The position numbers were made by a program, and so were the translations under genes. DNA of 64,000 nt from Flavobacterium sp. JAS (GTDB lineage Bacteria > Bacteroidota > Bacteroidia > Flavobacteriales > Flavobacteriaceae). A model generated the notes under the pieces. The model had not been told where the DNA came from. It ran no database searches and saw only the letters and a program-made list of their open reading frames with translations. Each line of letters opens with the position of its first letter. The stretch's first letter is position 1. This document shows positions 41,364 through 50,497 of this stretch, piece after piece. The stretch covers positions 124,001-188,000 of the forward strand of contig NZ_JAJMOX010000004.1 in assembly GCF_020991455.1 (NCBI RefSeq). Reading direction: 5' to 3'.

Positions 41364-43487
41364 ATGACTAATATTCAATTCATTGCCAAGACTGTTCAAA
41401 CAGCAGCGATTAACATTCAAAATACGGTAAAATTATTAGAGGAAGATTGTACGATTCCGTTCATTTCCCGCTACCGAAAAGATACAACCGGAAATCTTGA
41501 TGAAGTTCAAATTGAGCAAATTGCAAAACTTCATAAAGAATATGAAGCAATTGTAAAACGTAAAGAAGCGGTTTTAAAATCGATCGAGGAGCAAAAAGCA
41601 CTTACGCCAGAATTGAAACAAAAAATTGAGCAAAGTTTTGATTTACAAGAGATAGAAGATTTTTATTTGCCTTATAAAAAGAAGAAAAAAACAAAAGCCG
41701 ATGTTGCGCGCGAATTTGGTTTAGAGCCTTTGGCAAAAATCATTATGTCGCAAAACGATGTTGATGTTGATTTTATTTCGACACAATATTTAAATGATAA
41801 TGTAATTAATGAAGAAGCAGCGATTCAGGGTGCAAGAGATATTATTGCCGAATGGATTAATGAGAATATTTATGTTCGTAAGCAATTGCGAAGATTGTAT
41901 CAGCGAAAAGCAACAATTGGGACAAAAGTTGTAAAAAAGAAAAGTGAAGAAGAAGGAGCTCAAAAATTCAGTCAGTATTTTGATTGGGAAGAACCTTTGA
42001 CAAAAGCGCCCTCGCACCGTTTGTTAGCAATGCTTCGTGCAGAAAACGAAGGTTTTGTAAAGATGAAAGTAGATGTTGATATCGATGAAGCTTACGATAT
42101 TATTGACGAATTGATTATTAAAAAACAAAATAGTACAACGGCTCATTTGCAATTGGCTATTGAAGATAGTTACAAACGATTGCTGAATCCTGCAATTGGA
42201 AATGAGACTTTACAGGAAGCAAAAGCAAAAGCGGATGCGAATTCGATTCAGGTTTTTGCTAACAATTTAGGACAGTTATTATTAGCGCCGCCTTTGGGCG
42301 AAAAACGTATCTTGGCAATCGATCCGGGATTTAGAAGCGGTTGTAAAGTAGTTTGTCTGGACGAAAAAGGTGATTTATTATATAACGAAACCATTTATCC
42401 GCATGCACCTCAAAATGAGGAAACAATGGCAATTAAGAAAATCCGTTCGATGGTAAATGCCTATCAGATAGACGCAATTTCTATTGGAAACGGAACTGCT
42501 TCGAGAGAAACCGAATTTTTCATAAAAAAAATCGCGTTTGAAAAACCGCTACAAGTTTTCATCGTTTCTGAAGCTGGAGCTTCGGTTTATTCGGCTTCAA
42601 AAATTGCGCGTGAAGAGTTTCCTAATTATGATGTTACGGTTCGTGGATCAGTTTCTATCGGAAGACGACTTTCAGATCCTTTGGCAGAATTGGTGAAAAT
42701 TGACCCAAAAGCGATTGGAGTTGGACAATATCAACATGATGTGGATCAAACAAAATTAAAAGATGAGCTTGATGCGACGGTAATTCGCTGCGTAAACTCG
42801 GTTGGAATCAATATTAACACAGCAAGTAAACATTTACTAAGTTATGTGAGTGGAATAGGCGAGAAGCTGGCGGAAAATATCGTACAATATCGCTCAGAAA
42901 ATGGTCCGTTTGAGGACAGAAAACAGCTAAAAAAAGTGCCTCGCTTAGGCGAGAAAGCGTATCAGCAAGGCGCGGCTTTTATTAGAATTTCGAATGCTAA
43001 AAATCCGCTGGATAATTCGGCAGTACATCCGGAAGCATATCCGGTTGTTGAAAAGATGGCAAAAGATTTAAATCTTTCGGTAAACGACTTAATTGCTAAC
43101 AAAGACAAAACAGCCTTAATTAAGCCCGAAAAATATATTACTTCTGAAATTGGTTTGCTTACGCTAAAAGATATCATAAAAGAGCTTGAAAAACCTGGAT
43201 TAGACCCAAGAAAGTCAGCGAAGGTTTTTGAATTTGATGCAAATGTAAAATCTATCAAAGATTTGAGAACCGGAATGATTTTACCTGGAATTGTCAATAA
43301 CATCACCAATTTTGGCTGCTTTGTTGATATCGGAATCAAAGAAAGCGGATTGGTTCACATTTCTCAACTAAAAGCTGGTTTTGTGAGTGATGTAAACGAG
43401 GTAGTTAAACTTCATCAACATGTTGATGTTAAGGTTACTGAGGTTGATGAAGATAGAAAGAGAATTCAGTTGACGATGGTATTATAA
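41364..43487 (+). CDS. tex: RNA-binding transcriptional accessory protein Tex
   Basis: 707 aa. Domain order fits Tex: N-terminal helical region, YqgF-like RNase H fold (EKRILAIDPGFRSGCKVVCL, about 313-332), two helix-hairpin-helix segments (SVGININTASKHLLSYVSGI, LAENIVQYRSENGPF), and a C-terminal S1 domain (MILPGIVNNITNFGCFVDIG, 635-707). Tex proteins bind RNA and affect transcription; in some species they are essential for virulence or stress growth. A perfect bidirectional terminator separates it from convergent tatA. Confidence 0.95.
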   Translation: MTNIQFIAKTVQTAAINIQNTVKLLEEDCTIPFISRYRKDTTGNLDEVQIEQIAKLHKEYEAIVKRKEAVLKSIEEQKALTPELKQKIEQSFDLQEIEDFYLPYKKKKKTKADVAREFGLEPLAKIIMSQNDVDVDFISTQYLNDNVINEEAAIQGARDIIAEWINENIYVRKQLRRLYQRKATIGTKVVKKKSEEEGAQKFSQYFDWEEPLTKAPSHRLLAMLRAENEGFVKMKVDVDIDEAYDIIDELIIKKQNSTTAHLQLAIEDSYKRLLNPAIGNETLQEAKAKADANSIQVFANNLGQLLLAPPLGEKRILAIDPGFRSGCKVVCLDEKGDLLYNETIYPHAPQNEETMAIKKIRSMVNAYQIDAISIGNGTASRETEFFIKKIAFEKPLQVFIVSEAGASVYSASKIAREEFPNYDVTVRGSVSIGRRLSDPLAELVKIDPKAIGVGQYQHDVDQTKLKDELDATVIRCVNSVGININTASKHLLSYVSGIGEKLAENIVQYRSENGPFEDRKQLKKVPRLGEKAYQQGAAFIRISNAKNPLDNSAVHPEAYPVVEKMAKDLNLSVNDLIANKDKTALIKPEKYITSEIGLLTLKDIIKELEKPGLDPRKSAKVFEFDANVKSIKDLRTGMILPGIVNNITNFGCFVDIGIKESGLVHISQLKAGFVSDVNEVVKLHQHVDVKVTEVDEDRKRIQLTMVL

Positions 43488-43537
43488 AATTTCAAAAAAA
43501 ATTAAATTCCAAATTCCAATTGGGTTGATAGAAATAA

Positions 43538-43577
43538 AAAAATCCCAAATTACATATGATTGTAATTTGGGATTTTT
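43538..43577. terminator. Bidirectional terminator between tex and tatA
   Basis: Perfect 17-bp stem AAAAATCCCAAATTACA / TGTAATTTGGGATTTTT with a 6-nt loop. Confidence 0.95.
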
Positions 43578-43593
43578 AATAACTTGAAGGTTA

Positions 43594-43773
43594 TTATTTC
43601 GTTTCTTCCTCTTCTTTTTTGGTAGCAGCAGGTTGATCGTCTTTAGCAGCGTTTTTGAATTCTTTGATTCCGCTTCCTAAACCTTTCATTAATTCTGGAA
43701 TTTTTTTACCTCCAAAAAGTAAAATCACAATACCTACTATTACAAGGATTTCTGTAAGACCTAATCTTCCCAT
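43594..43773 (-). CDS. tatA: Twin-arginine translocase TatA/TatE subunit
   Basis: 59 aa, below common ORF cutoffs. [20 protein letters not shown] is the N-terminal transmembrane helix, followed by the [20 protein letters not shown] amphipathic helix, the hallmark of TatA. The tail is charged (KKEEEETK). TatA forms the pore for folded proteins with twin-arginine signals. The gene stands alone; tatC is not in this window. Confidence 0.95.
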   Translation of the reverse strand: MGRLGLTEILVIVGIVILLFGGKKIPELMKGLGSGIKEFKNAAKDDQPAATKKEEEETK

Positions 43774-43958
43774 GATTGTATATTTAATGCCGAAGCAAAT
43801 TGTTTTCTAAATTATACCGCAAAGGTATATAGAAATATACGAACAAGAAGAGTTTTTAGATTAAAATATTTGTAATTAGCAACGTTAAATATTTTATAAA
43901 ATCGTAAATTAAGCGGATTCGTTCAAATTTTACCAGCATCAACAAGACTATTAATTAT

Positions 43959-43966
43959 TATATTTG
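43959..43966 (+). promoter_or_regulatory. -7 element before the membrane/GH3 genes
   Basis: TATATTTG, 18 bp before the ATG at 43985. Confidence 0.5.
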
Positions 43967-43984
43967 CTTACATAAAGAACCACA

Positions 43985-44485
43985 ATGACTAAGAAGAAAT
44001 TCGATTTTAGAAAAAAATTATTTATCAAAAACCGATTGGTCATTTTGAATGAAGATACTTTTGAAGAGATTTTCTCATTTAAATTAACCTTGATGAATGT
44101 ATTTGTTATTTTCTCTTTAGGCGGAATTTTTCTGATCTTAATTACCACTTTTATTATTGCTTTTACACCTTTAAGAGAATTTATTCCAGGATACTCTTCT
44201 TCTCAATTAAAAAAGAATGCAACAGAATTAGCCATAAAATCTGATTCGTTAGAAACGGCCCTGAAGAAGAATGAAGCTTATATAAATGGAATTCAAAAAG
44301 TATTGAGAGGCGAATTAGAATACGCAAAATTCAATAAAGATTCTATTTTAGCCGAGGTTGATGAACCTTCAGAAGTGAATATGAAAGCCTCTGAAGAAGA
44401 AATTAAATTAAGAGAAGAAGTGGTAAAAGAGGAGAAGGTGTCTGGAGAAAAATCACCAAGTAAAAACAAAAGTGACAAGAAATAA
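43985..44485 (+). CDS. Single-pass membrane protein, resembles the N-terminus of M23 peptidases
   Basis: 166 aa. MTKKKFDFRKKLFIKNRLVI with one transmembrane helix at about 38-60 (VFVIFSLGGIFLILITTFII) and TPLREFIPGYSSSQLKKNAT afterwards. This layout matches the N-terminal half of Bacteroidota M23-type metallopeptidases, but no peptidase domain (HxxxD...HxH) follows; the rest is charged and acidic/basic (KEEKVSGEKSPSKNKSDKK). It lies 11 bp before the GH3 gene, probably co-transcribed. It could be a peptidase remnant or a true anchor protein. Confidence 0.75.
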   Translation: MTKKKFDFRKKLFIKNRLVILNEDTFEEIFSFKLTLMNVFVIFSLGGIFLILITTFIIAFTPLREFIPGYSSSQLKKNATELAIKSDSLETALKKNEAYINGIQKVLRGELEYAKFNKDSILAEVDEPSEVNMKASEEEIKLREEVVKEEKVSGEKSPSKNKSDKK

Positions 44486-44496
44486 TACGGAAGAAA

Positions 44497-45981
44497 ATGT
44501 CTATTAAATCAGTAGCAGCAAAACTGTTTGCCAGCAAAATATACTACGATACTTTGGCTTGGGCCAATAAACCGGTAGAAACGCAACAAAAAATATTTAA
44601 AAGCTTAATTAATAGCGCAAGTGAAACCGAATTTGGAGTAGATCATCATTTTGATAAAATAAAAACAGTTCATGATTTCAAAAAACGCGTTCCGATTCGG
44701 GATTATGAAGATCTAAAGCCTTATATCGACAAAGTTCGAATGGGCGAAAAAAATATTCTTTGGAAAGGGAAACCATTATATTTTGCGAAAACTTCAGGAA
44801 CAACTTCCGGTGCAAAATATATTCCGTTGACCAAAGAGTCGATGCCGTATCATATTGAAGCTTCGCGAAATGCGATTTTGCATTATATCTATGAAACCGG
44901 AAATGCCGATTTTGTTGACGGAAAAATGATTTTCCTGCAGGGAAGTCCTATTTTAGTGGAGAAATACGGAATCAAATTTGGAAGATTGTCTGGAATTGCG
45001 GCACATTTTGTTCCAAGATATCTTCAAAAAAATAGATTGCCTTCTTTACAAACCAATTGCATTGAAGATTGGGAGACTAAAATTGATGCTATTGTCGAGG
45101 AAACCATAGAGCAGGATATGAGCATTATTTCCGGAATTCCGTCTTGGGTTCAAATGTATTTTGAGCGTTTGCAGGAAAAAAGCGGAGGAAAGAAAATAGG
45201 CGACTTATTCAAAAATTTCAATTTGTTTATTTATGGCGGAGTAAATTACGAACCGTATCGGGCAAAGTTTGAAAACATGATTGGCAGAAAGGTAGACAGT
45301 ATTGAATTGTTTCCGGCTTCTGAAGGATTTTTTGCCTATCAGGATTCTCAAAAATTAAAAGGAATGTTACTGTTATTGGATTCAGGAATTTTCTACGAGT
45401 TCATTAAAGCTGACGAATTTTTTACAGAAAAGCCAAAAAGCTATACTATTGGAGAAGTTGAACTTGGTGTAAACTATGTTTTGATTATTTCGACAAATGC
45501 AGGACTTTGGCGTTATAATATTGGTGATACTGTTCAGTTTACCACTTTGTTTCCGCACAGAGTTATTGTTTCGGGTAGAATCAAACATTATATTTCGGCT
45601 TTTGGAGAACACGTGATTGCCAATGAAGTCGAAAAAGCGATGAAGGAAGCAACCGAGGGAACCAAAATTGTAATCAACGAATTTACAGTAGCACCACAAA
45701 TTAATCCGTCAAGCGGATTGCCGTATCATGAATGGTTGATTGAATTTGAAACCGAACCAGAAGACATGGAAGTTTTTGCAGAAGCAATTGACGACGCAAT
45801 GAGAAAACAAAACATTTATTACGACGATTTAATTACCGGAAGCGTTTTGCGAAAAGTAGTTGTAACCAAAGTTTCTAAAAACGGTTTTCAGGATTATATG
45901 AAATCTCAGGGAAAACTAGGCGGACAAAACAAAACACCGAGATTATCGAATGATAGAAAGATTGCGGATAATTTGAAGTAG
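44497..45981 (+). CDS. GH3 family acyl-adenylate-forming protein
   Basis: 494 aa. GH3 proteins of plants conjugate amino acids to auxin or jasmonate through an acyl-adenylate; bacterial members are common in Bacteroidota but their substrate is unknown. The nucleotide motif is AKTSGTTSGAKYIPLT (97-112). IYGGVNYEPYRAKFENMIGR, ELFPASEGFFAYQD (motif 2 region), LWRYNIGDTVQF and VSGRIKHYISAFGEHV (motif 3) follow in order. Length is close to the family. It follows the 166-aa membrane gene by 11 bp. Confidence 0.92.
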   Translation: MSIKSVAAKLFASKIYYDTLAWANKPVETQQKIFKSLINSASETEFGVDHHFDKIKTVHDFKKRVPIRDYEDLKPYIDKVRMGEKNILWKGKPLYFAKTSGTTSGAKYIPLTKESMPYHIEASRNAILHYIYETGNADFVDGKMIFLQGSPILVEKYGIKFGRLSGIAAHFVPRYLQKNRLPSLQTNCIEDWETKIDAIVEETIEQDMSIISGIPSWVQMYFERLQEKSGGKKIGDLFKNFNLFIYGGVNYEPYRAKFENMIGRKVDSIELFPASEGFFAYQDSQKLKGMLLLLDSGIFYEFIKADEFFTEKPKSYTIGEVELGVNYVLIISTNAGLWRYNIGDTVQFTTLFPHRVIVSGRIKHYISAFGEHVIANEVEKAMKEATEGTKIVINEFTVAPQINPSSGLPYHEWLIEFETEPEDMEVFAEAIDDAMRKQNIYYDDLITGSVLRKVVVTKVSKNGFQDYMKSQGKLGGQNKTPRLSNDRKIADNLK

Positions 45982-45987
45982 AGAAAA

Positions 45988-46374
45988 TTGGGAGATCATA
46001 TATCATATGAACAAATTAGAAATCGCGAATGTGATTTCATAGTTCAATATCGTTTTTTTTCATCAGAAGAAGGAGGAAGAGAAACAAGTCCTACGCAGGG
46101 ATATCGTTCAGATTTTATGTATTCTGGTGATGAAAATATAAAACAGTTATGGATGATTTGGCCTGAATTTTTAGATAGTGAAAATAATGTAATTCTAGAT
46201 AAATCAACACCAGTTCCAATATCCGGGAAGGCAAAAATGTGGATACTAAATGAATCACTTCGCGAAATACACACAGAACGAATTAAAATTGGGCTAAAAG
46301 GTTATTTTGTAGAAGGCCCCAGAAAAGCAGCGGAATGCGAAGTTATTCAGATTGTACATTTGAATTTGAAATAA
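45988..46374 (+). CDS. Hypothetical protein with TTG start
   Basis: 128 aa if it starts at TTG 45988, 6 bp after the GH3 stop; no ATG is available before residue 44. The sequence YEQIRNRECDFIVQYRFFSS, PTQGYRSDFMYSGDENIKQL, STPVPISGKAKMWILNESLR resembles small beta-barrel proteins of the EF-Tu-domain-2 type found in unrelated hypothetical proteins, but I cannot assign a family. Base use matches its neighbours. It is probably the last gene of the GH3 unit. Confidence 0.6.
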   Translation: MGDHISYEQIRNRECDFIVQYRFFSSEEGGRETSPTQGYRSDFMYSGDENIKQLWMIWPEFLDSENNVILDKSTPVPISGKAKMWILNESLREIHTERIKIGLKGYFVEGPRKAAECEVIQIVHLNLK

Positions 46375-46493
46375 ATGTTACTAAATACAGACATTGACAG
46401 ATTTCAATTAAAATAACATTAATAATTCCTAATTTCGTTTAATAAAAAAGATATTACATCTTCTGAAAAAGAAGATTTTTAAAATAAAATAGC

Positions 46494-48173
46494 ATGAAAG
46501 AAACCAAACATATATCAAGATCAAGAGCGCAGGAATCATCTGCAGCTATAGAAAAAATGTACATTACAATGCGTCACTTATTCAACCGTGGGTTTTATAA
46601 ACCAATGGGAGTTTCAGGTGATAGTTTACGTGAATCATTATTGGCATTACGTCCGGAGATTTACGGAAATATAGGCGAAGAAAAAGTAGAGCTTAACGGA
46701 CTTTTGTACGTTATAGAGCGTCTTCCGATAGGAATAGAACAATGCCGTTTCATCAATTTAACTTCGGATGAAGGATATTCTAAATCGCATTTTCAGGCAA
46801 TTGTTCCTCCAAAAAGAAGAAGAAATTGTTACCGAATCGACGAGGAACAAATGAATGTTGAAATCACTCGTGGTCGTTCAGATATTTATGATATTTTGAC
46901 GCATTTGACTTTCATTTTCATTGAATCGCATAAAATTAAAAACAGAGTTTTATTAGATGACGGTGGCGAGGTTTCTCGCGATTGGCAAAAATTAGAGCAA
47001 GCTGTAATGCAGACTAAAAAACTTCCTCTAATAGAAAAAGAAAAAGCAATCTCGCATGTTGCCAATATTTTAGGAAGAACTTTTGAAGAAGTATTAGACA
47101 TTTATGACGCATTTGGGTCTGAAAATGCTCCTGATCGTTTTCTACACGTTATTTATTGGTTAGGAAAATTAGCGATCGAAGAAGTTATAGACAATAATAA
47201 AAGAACCATAACTTTTAGTCCAGTTTTAAGAGAGCGTTTAGGACATCATATTCACGGTGAAATTTGGGCAACCAATATCAAGGAAGTTTTAAAAGCGAAC
47301 AATCTTTTAAAGCGACCAATTCACGTAATTAGTGCAAATATGCATAGTGTAATGAATTCTATTTTTGCAACACCGTTGTTGAAAACGAAATTCAAAGACA
47401 AATCTGATTTCTTTATTTATGAAGAATTAAGCAAGTCTGGCGCTAAAGATATTAGAGGTGTCGTTGAAGAATTAGCCCTGAAAAATGGAATGATTTCGTT
47501 ACCGGATACTTCTGGGACCAATATTGATGTACAGATTTTTGATACGGCTAAAATTGACTGGGCAAAAACCGGATTTCCTAAAGCTCAGCTTGACGAAGTA
47601 AAACCTGTTATTATTGTAATGGATTATGCTTTTGGTGAGCAAGCTTATGAAACTATCGACGAGCTTTTGAAACCATATAAAAAAGACACAAAACTAGAAG
47701 TAAAATCAGTGTCGATAATGGGTAAAGCCGGAATCCTTGAAGGAGGAAAAGGCGATATTATGATCCCGACGGCACATATAAATGAGGGAACTGCAGATAA
47801 TTATTTCTTTGAAAATGAATTAACTGGAAAAATGTTCGAAGGAAACGATATTGCCGTTTTTGAAGGAGCGATGGTTACAGTTCTTGGAACATCATTACAA
47901 AACAGAGATTTACTGAAATTCTTTCACGAATCGACTTGGGGAGTAATTGGTCTTGAGATGGAAGGTTCTTATTATCAAAAAGCGATACAATCGGCATCAA
48001 AAATTAGAAAAAGTGTGCCTCATGATATCAAAGTTCGTTATGCGTATTATGCATCAGATAATCCATTAGAAACCGGAAGTACATTAGCTTCAGGCGGATT
48101 AGGAACAACAGGTGTAAAACCAACGTACTTGATTACCATTAAAATTTTAGAACAAATTTTCAACGTAAAATAA
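46494..48173 (+). CDS. DUF6909-like protein with a nucleoside-phosphorylase-like C-terminus
   Basis: 559 aa. The N-terminal ~180 residues are helical (RSRAQESSAAIEKMYITMRH). The C-terminal ~200 (from about 375) show a phosphorylase-superfamily layout: VKSVSIMGKAGILEGGKGDI, MIPTAHINEG, AMVTVLGTSLQNRDLLKFF and GVIGLEMEGSYYQKA (ME pair as in PNP/UP enzymes, about 485-499). I recall the family as DUF6909, function unknown. It could act on a nucleoside or nucleotide, but the substrate is not readable. It precedes the polysaccharide locus by 10 bp. Confidence 0.7.
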   Translation: MKETKHISRSRAQESSAAIEKMYITMRHLFNRGFYKPMGVSGDSLRESLLALRPEIYGNIGEEKVELNGLLYVIERLPIGIEQCRFINLTSDEGYSKSHFQAIVPPKRRRNCYRIDEEQMNVEITRGRSDIYDILTHLTFIFIESHKIKNRVLLDDGGEVSRDWQKLEQAVMQTKKLPLIEKEKAISHVANILGRTFEEVLDIYDAFGSENAPDRFLHVIYWLGKLAIEEVIDNNKRTITFSPVLRERLGHHIHGEIWATNIKEVLKANNLLKRPIHVISANMHSVMNSIFATPLLKTKFKDKSDFFIYEELSKSGAKDIRGVVEELALKNGMISLPDTSGTNIDVQIFDTAKIDWAKTGFPKAQLDEVKPVIIVMDYAFGEQAYETIDELLKPYKKDTKLEVKSVSIMGKAGILEGGKGDIMIPTAHINEGTADNYFFENELTGKMFEGNDIAVFEGAMVTVLGTSLQNRDLLKFFHESTWGVIGLEMEGSYYQKAIQSASKIRKSVPHDIKVRYAYYASDNPLETGSTLASGGLGTTGVKPTYLITIKILEQIFNVK

Positions 48174-48183
48174 AAAACAATAA

Positions 48184-49176
48184 ATGAGTACAAAATTACC
48201 CCAAGACACCAATGATCAGGAAATTGATATTTTTCAGCTTTCGCGAAGTATTGGTAGTTTTTTCGATCGCGTTAATGCATTAATATTTCGCTCGATTCAG
48301 TTTTTTGTTCGAAACTGGATTATTGTCTTAATATTGATTATTATCGGATTTGGATTGGGGTGGTATTTGGACTCAAACAAAAAAACGTTTCAGAATCAGG
48401 TTGTTGTAACTCCAAATTTTGAAAGTGTTGATTATTTATATGCCAAAATAGATTTAATAGAAGCCAAAATTATTTCGGGAGATTTGGATTTTCTAAAAAA
48501 TGTAGTTGGAATTTCAGATCCAAGATCAATAAAGAAAATCGAAATTAAACCAGTTACAGACGTTTATAAGTTTATTGAAGACAAAGAACAGAACTTTGAA
48601 CTTATAAAACTAATGGCTGAGGTTGGCGAAGTCAAAAAGGTTTTGGAAGATAATGTAACGAGTAAAAACTATACTTATCATACAATTTCATTTGTTTCGG
48701 GCAAAGCAATTAATGAAAAAGAAGTGGTCGAACCGTTATTAAAATACCTGAATAATTCGGCCTATTTTAATGCTATCCAGAAAATAGGGTTTAAAAACCT
48801 AGAGCAGGAAATTGTACAAAATGATACCATAATTGCTCAGATTGATCATGTTTTAGGCGGACTTTCAAGCACGGCAAAAAACAGTTCTAAAAACGAAAAA
48901 TTGGTTTATTATAGTGAGAATTTACAGTTAAACGACATTATAAAAACGAAACAAAAGTTAGTTACTGAGCAAGGAAAGAACAGATTAAAATTAATTAGTT
49001 TTGATAAAACAATTAAAGAGATTAATGCAACGCTAAACATAGATGATCATAAAATTGTAAATGGAAATTTTAAATTATTAATTCCCATGTTCTTTATTTT
49101 CATTTTCATTTTAGTGAATTTGTTCCGCAAATTTTATCGTAGGCAACTTGCAATATCAAATGCAACTCAATCTTAA
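48184..49176 (+). CDS. Chain-length-determinant-like membrane protein
   Basis: 330 aa. The topology matches Wzz-type co-polymerases: N-terminal cytoplasmic part, a helix at about 46-64 (NWIIVLILIIIGFGLGWYL), a long periplasmic coiled segment (VEPLLKYLNNSAYFNAIQKI), and a C-terminal helix at about 298-316 (KLLIPMFFIFIFILVNLF). It has no detectable kinase domain. The flippase gene follows by 6 bp, so it is probably part of the polysaccharide operon and may set polymer length. Confidence 0.75.
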   Translation: MSTKLPQDTNDQEIDIFQLSRSIGSFFDRVNALIFRSIQFFVRNWIIVLILIIIGFGLGWYLDSNKKTFQNQVVVTPNFESVDYLYAKIDLIEAKIISGDLDFLKNVVGISDPRSIKKIEIKPVTDVYKFIEDKEQNFELIKLMAEVGEVKKVLEDNVTSKNYTYHTISFVSGKAINEKEVVEPLLKYLNNSAYFNAIQKIGFKNLEQEIVQNDTIIAQIDHVLGGLSSTAKNSSKNEKLVYYSENLQLNDIIKTKQKLVTEQGKNRLKLISFDKTIKEINATLNIDDHKIVNGNFKLLIPMFFIFIFILVNLFRKFYRRQLAISNATQS

Positions 49177-49182
49177 AAACAC

Positions 49183-50487
49183 TTGAAAACCAATTTTCTT
49201 TTTGAAAGACTTTCTCAAAATCTATTTTTAAGACAAAGTTTAAGTACTTTGGTTTTAAGAGTTTTTGGAGTTCTTTTATTATTTGGTTTTACAGTATTCT
49301 TAACAAAATCGTACAGTCCAAAACTTGTGGGACAATATGATTTTGCCAGATCATTTCTTTTAGCCGTTGGAACTATTTGTTTATTGGGTTTCGATCAGTC
49401 TATTTTGTATTTTAAAGGAAAACTGGCCAGTCTCGATGCGCTCGATGAATTAAAGAAAATATATGCCAAAATGATTGCAATGCTTTTTGTAACGTCAGTT
49501 TTGGCCTTGGTTATAATCTTGCTGATTGATAAAAAAATAATCAATACTTATTTTGGAGATCCTGAAGTCTATTCCATTTTTTTAAAAGGGTCTGTAACAT
49601 TATTTTTTTACGGATTATCAACTTTAAATATAGAAGTTATCAGAGCTTTAGACAAACCATATACAGCTGAGTTGTTTAGAAATGTCATCAAATATATTCC
49701 GCTTATTATTGGTTCAATAGTTTTATTTTATTGGCATGAAGAAACGTATTTGGTTGATGTTTTTTTAATCGGATTTGTATTTCTTGCCTTAATTAGTTCC
49801 ATTTTAGTTTTTAGTTATTTCAATAAAACGGCAATAATAAAAACGACCGAAGTTTTTTCGCATAAAGAGGTTTTTTTAAAATCATATCCAATTGCGATTA
49901 GCGGTATGGCAATATTTTTATTAATGTGTTTTGATATTATGTTTCTAAAAAAGTATCGAAACGATGAAACGGTTGCTTTTTATTCGGTTGGAGTTAAATT
50001 AATGACGATTATTTCGGTGGTAATTTTAACTATAAATATTACGGTTTCAGCCAAAATTTCGGAATATTTTGCAAGTGACAATAAAGCAGAATTGATAAAA
50101 GTTTTAAAGAATTGTGCACGTTTAATTTTCGGAATTACATTTCCGGTAATTATATTAATCAGCATTTTTTCTGAGTATATTTTGTCTTTTTTCGGGCATC
50201 AGTATGTAGCGGCAAAAGAAGCATTTCTAATTTTAGTTATAGGTCAGGGAATTTGTTCTGCATTTGGTTCAGCTCCTGTTTATTTGAATATGACTGGAAG
50301 ACAGCATGTTTTCCAGATTATTTTAATTGTGGCGGTTGTACTTAATTTTGTTTTAAATCGATTTTTAATTCCGGAATACGGAATGACCGGAGCAGCAATT
50401 GCATTTGTTTCGAGTTCTTTTTTCTGGAATTTTATTGTAGCAATTGTTATTTATCAAAAAGATAAAATAAAGGTTTTTTTGAATTAA
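49183..50487 (+). CDS. Oligosaccharide flippase family protein
   Basis: 434 aa, starting at TTG 49183 with no nearby ATG. About twelve transmembrane helices and the Wzx/polysaccharide-synthase layout: VLRVFGVLLLFGFTVFLTKS, PKLVGQYDFARSFLLAVGTI, and RFLIPEYGMTGAAIAFVSSS at the end. It would flip undecaprenyl-linked repeat units across the inner membrane. It lies between the chain-length-like gene and a glycosyltransferase. Confidence 0.9.
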   Translation: MKTNFLFERLSQNLFLRQSLSTLVLRVFGVLLLFGFTVFLTKSYSPKLVGQYDFARSFLLAVGTICLLGFDQSILYFKGKLASLDALDELKKIYAKMIAMLFVTSVLALVIILLIDKKIINTYFGDPEVYSIFLKGSVTLFFYGLSTLNIEVIRALDKPYTAELFRNVIKYIPLIIGSIVLFYWHEETYLVDVFLIGFVFLALISSILVFSYFNKTAIIKTTEVFSHKEVFLKSYPIAISGMAIFLLMCFDIMFLKKYRNDETVAFYSVGVKLMTIISVVILTINITVSAKISEYFASDNKAELIKVLKNCARLIFGITFPVIILISIFSEYILSFFGHQYVAAKEAFLILVIGQGICSAFGSAPVYLNMTGRQHVFQIILIVAVVLNFVLNRFLIPEYGMTGAAIAFVSSSFFWNFIVAIVIYQKDKIKVFLN

Positions 50488-50497
50488 TAATCGAGAA

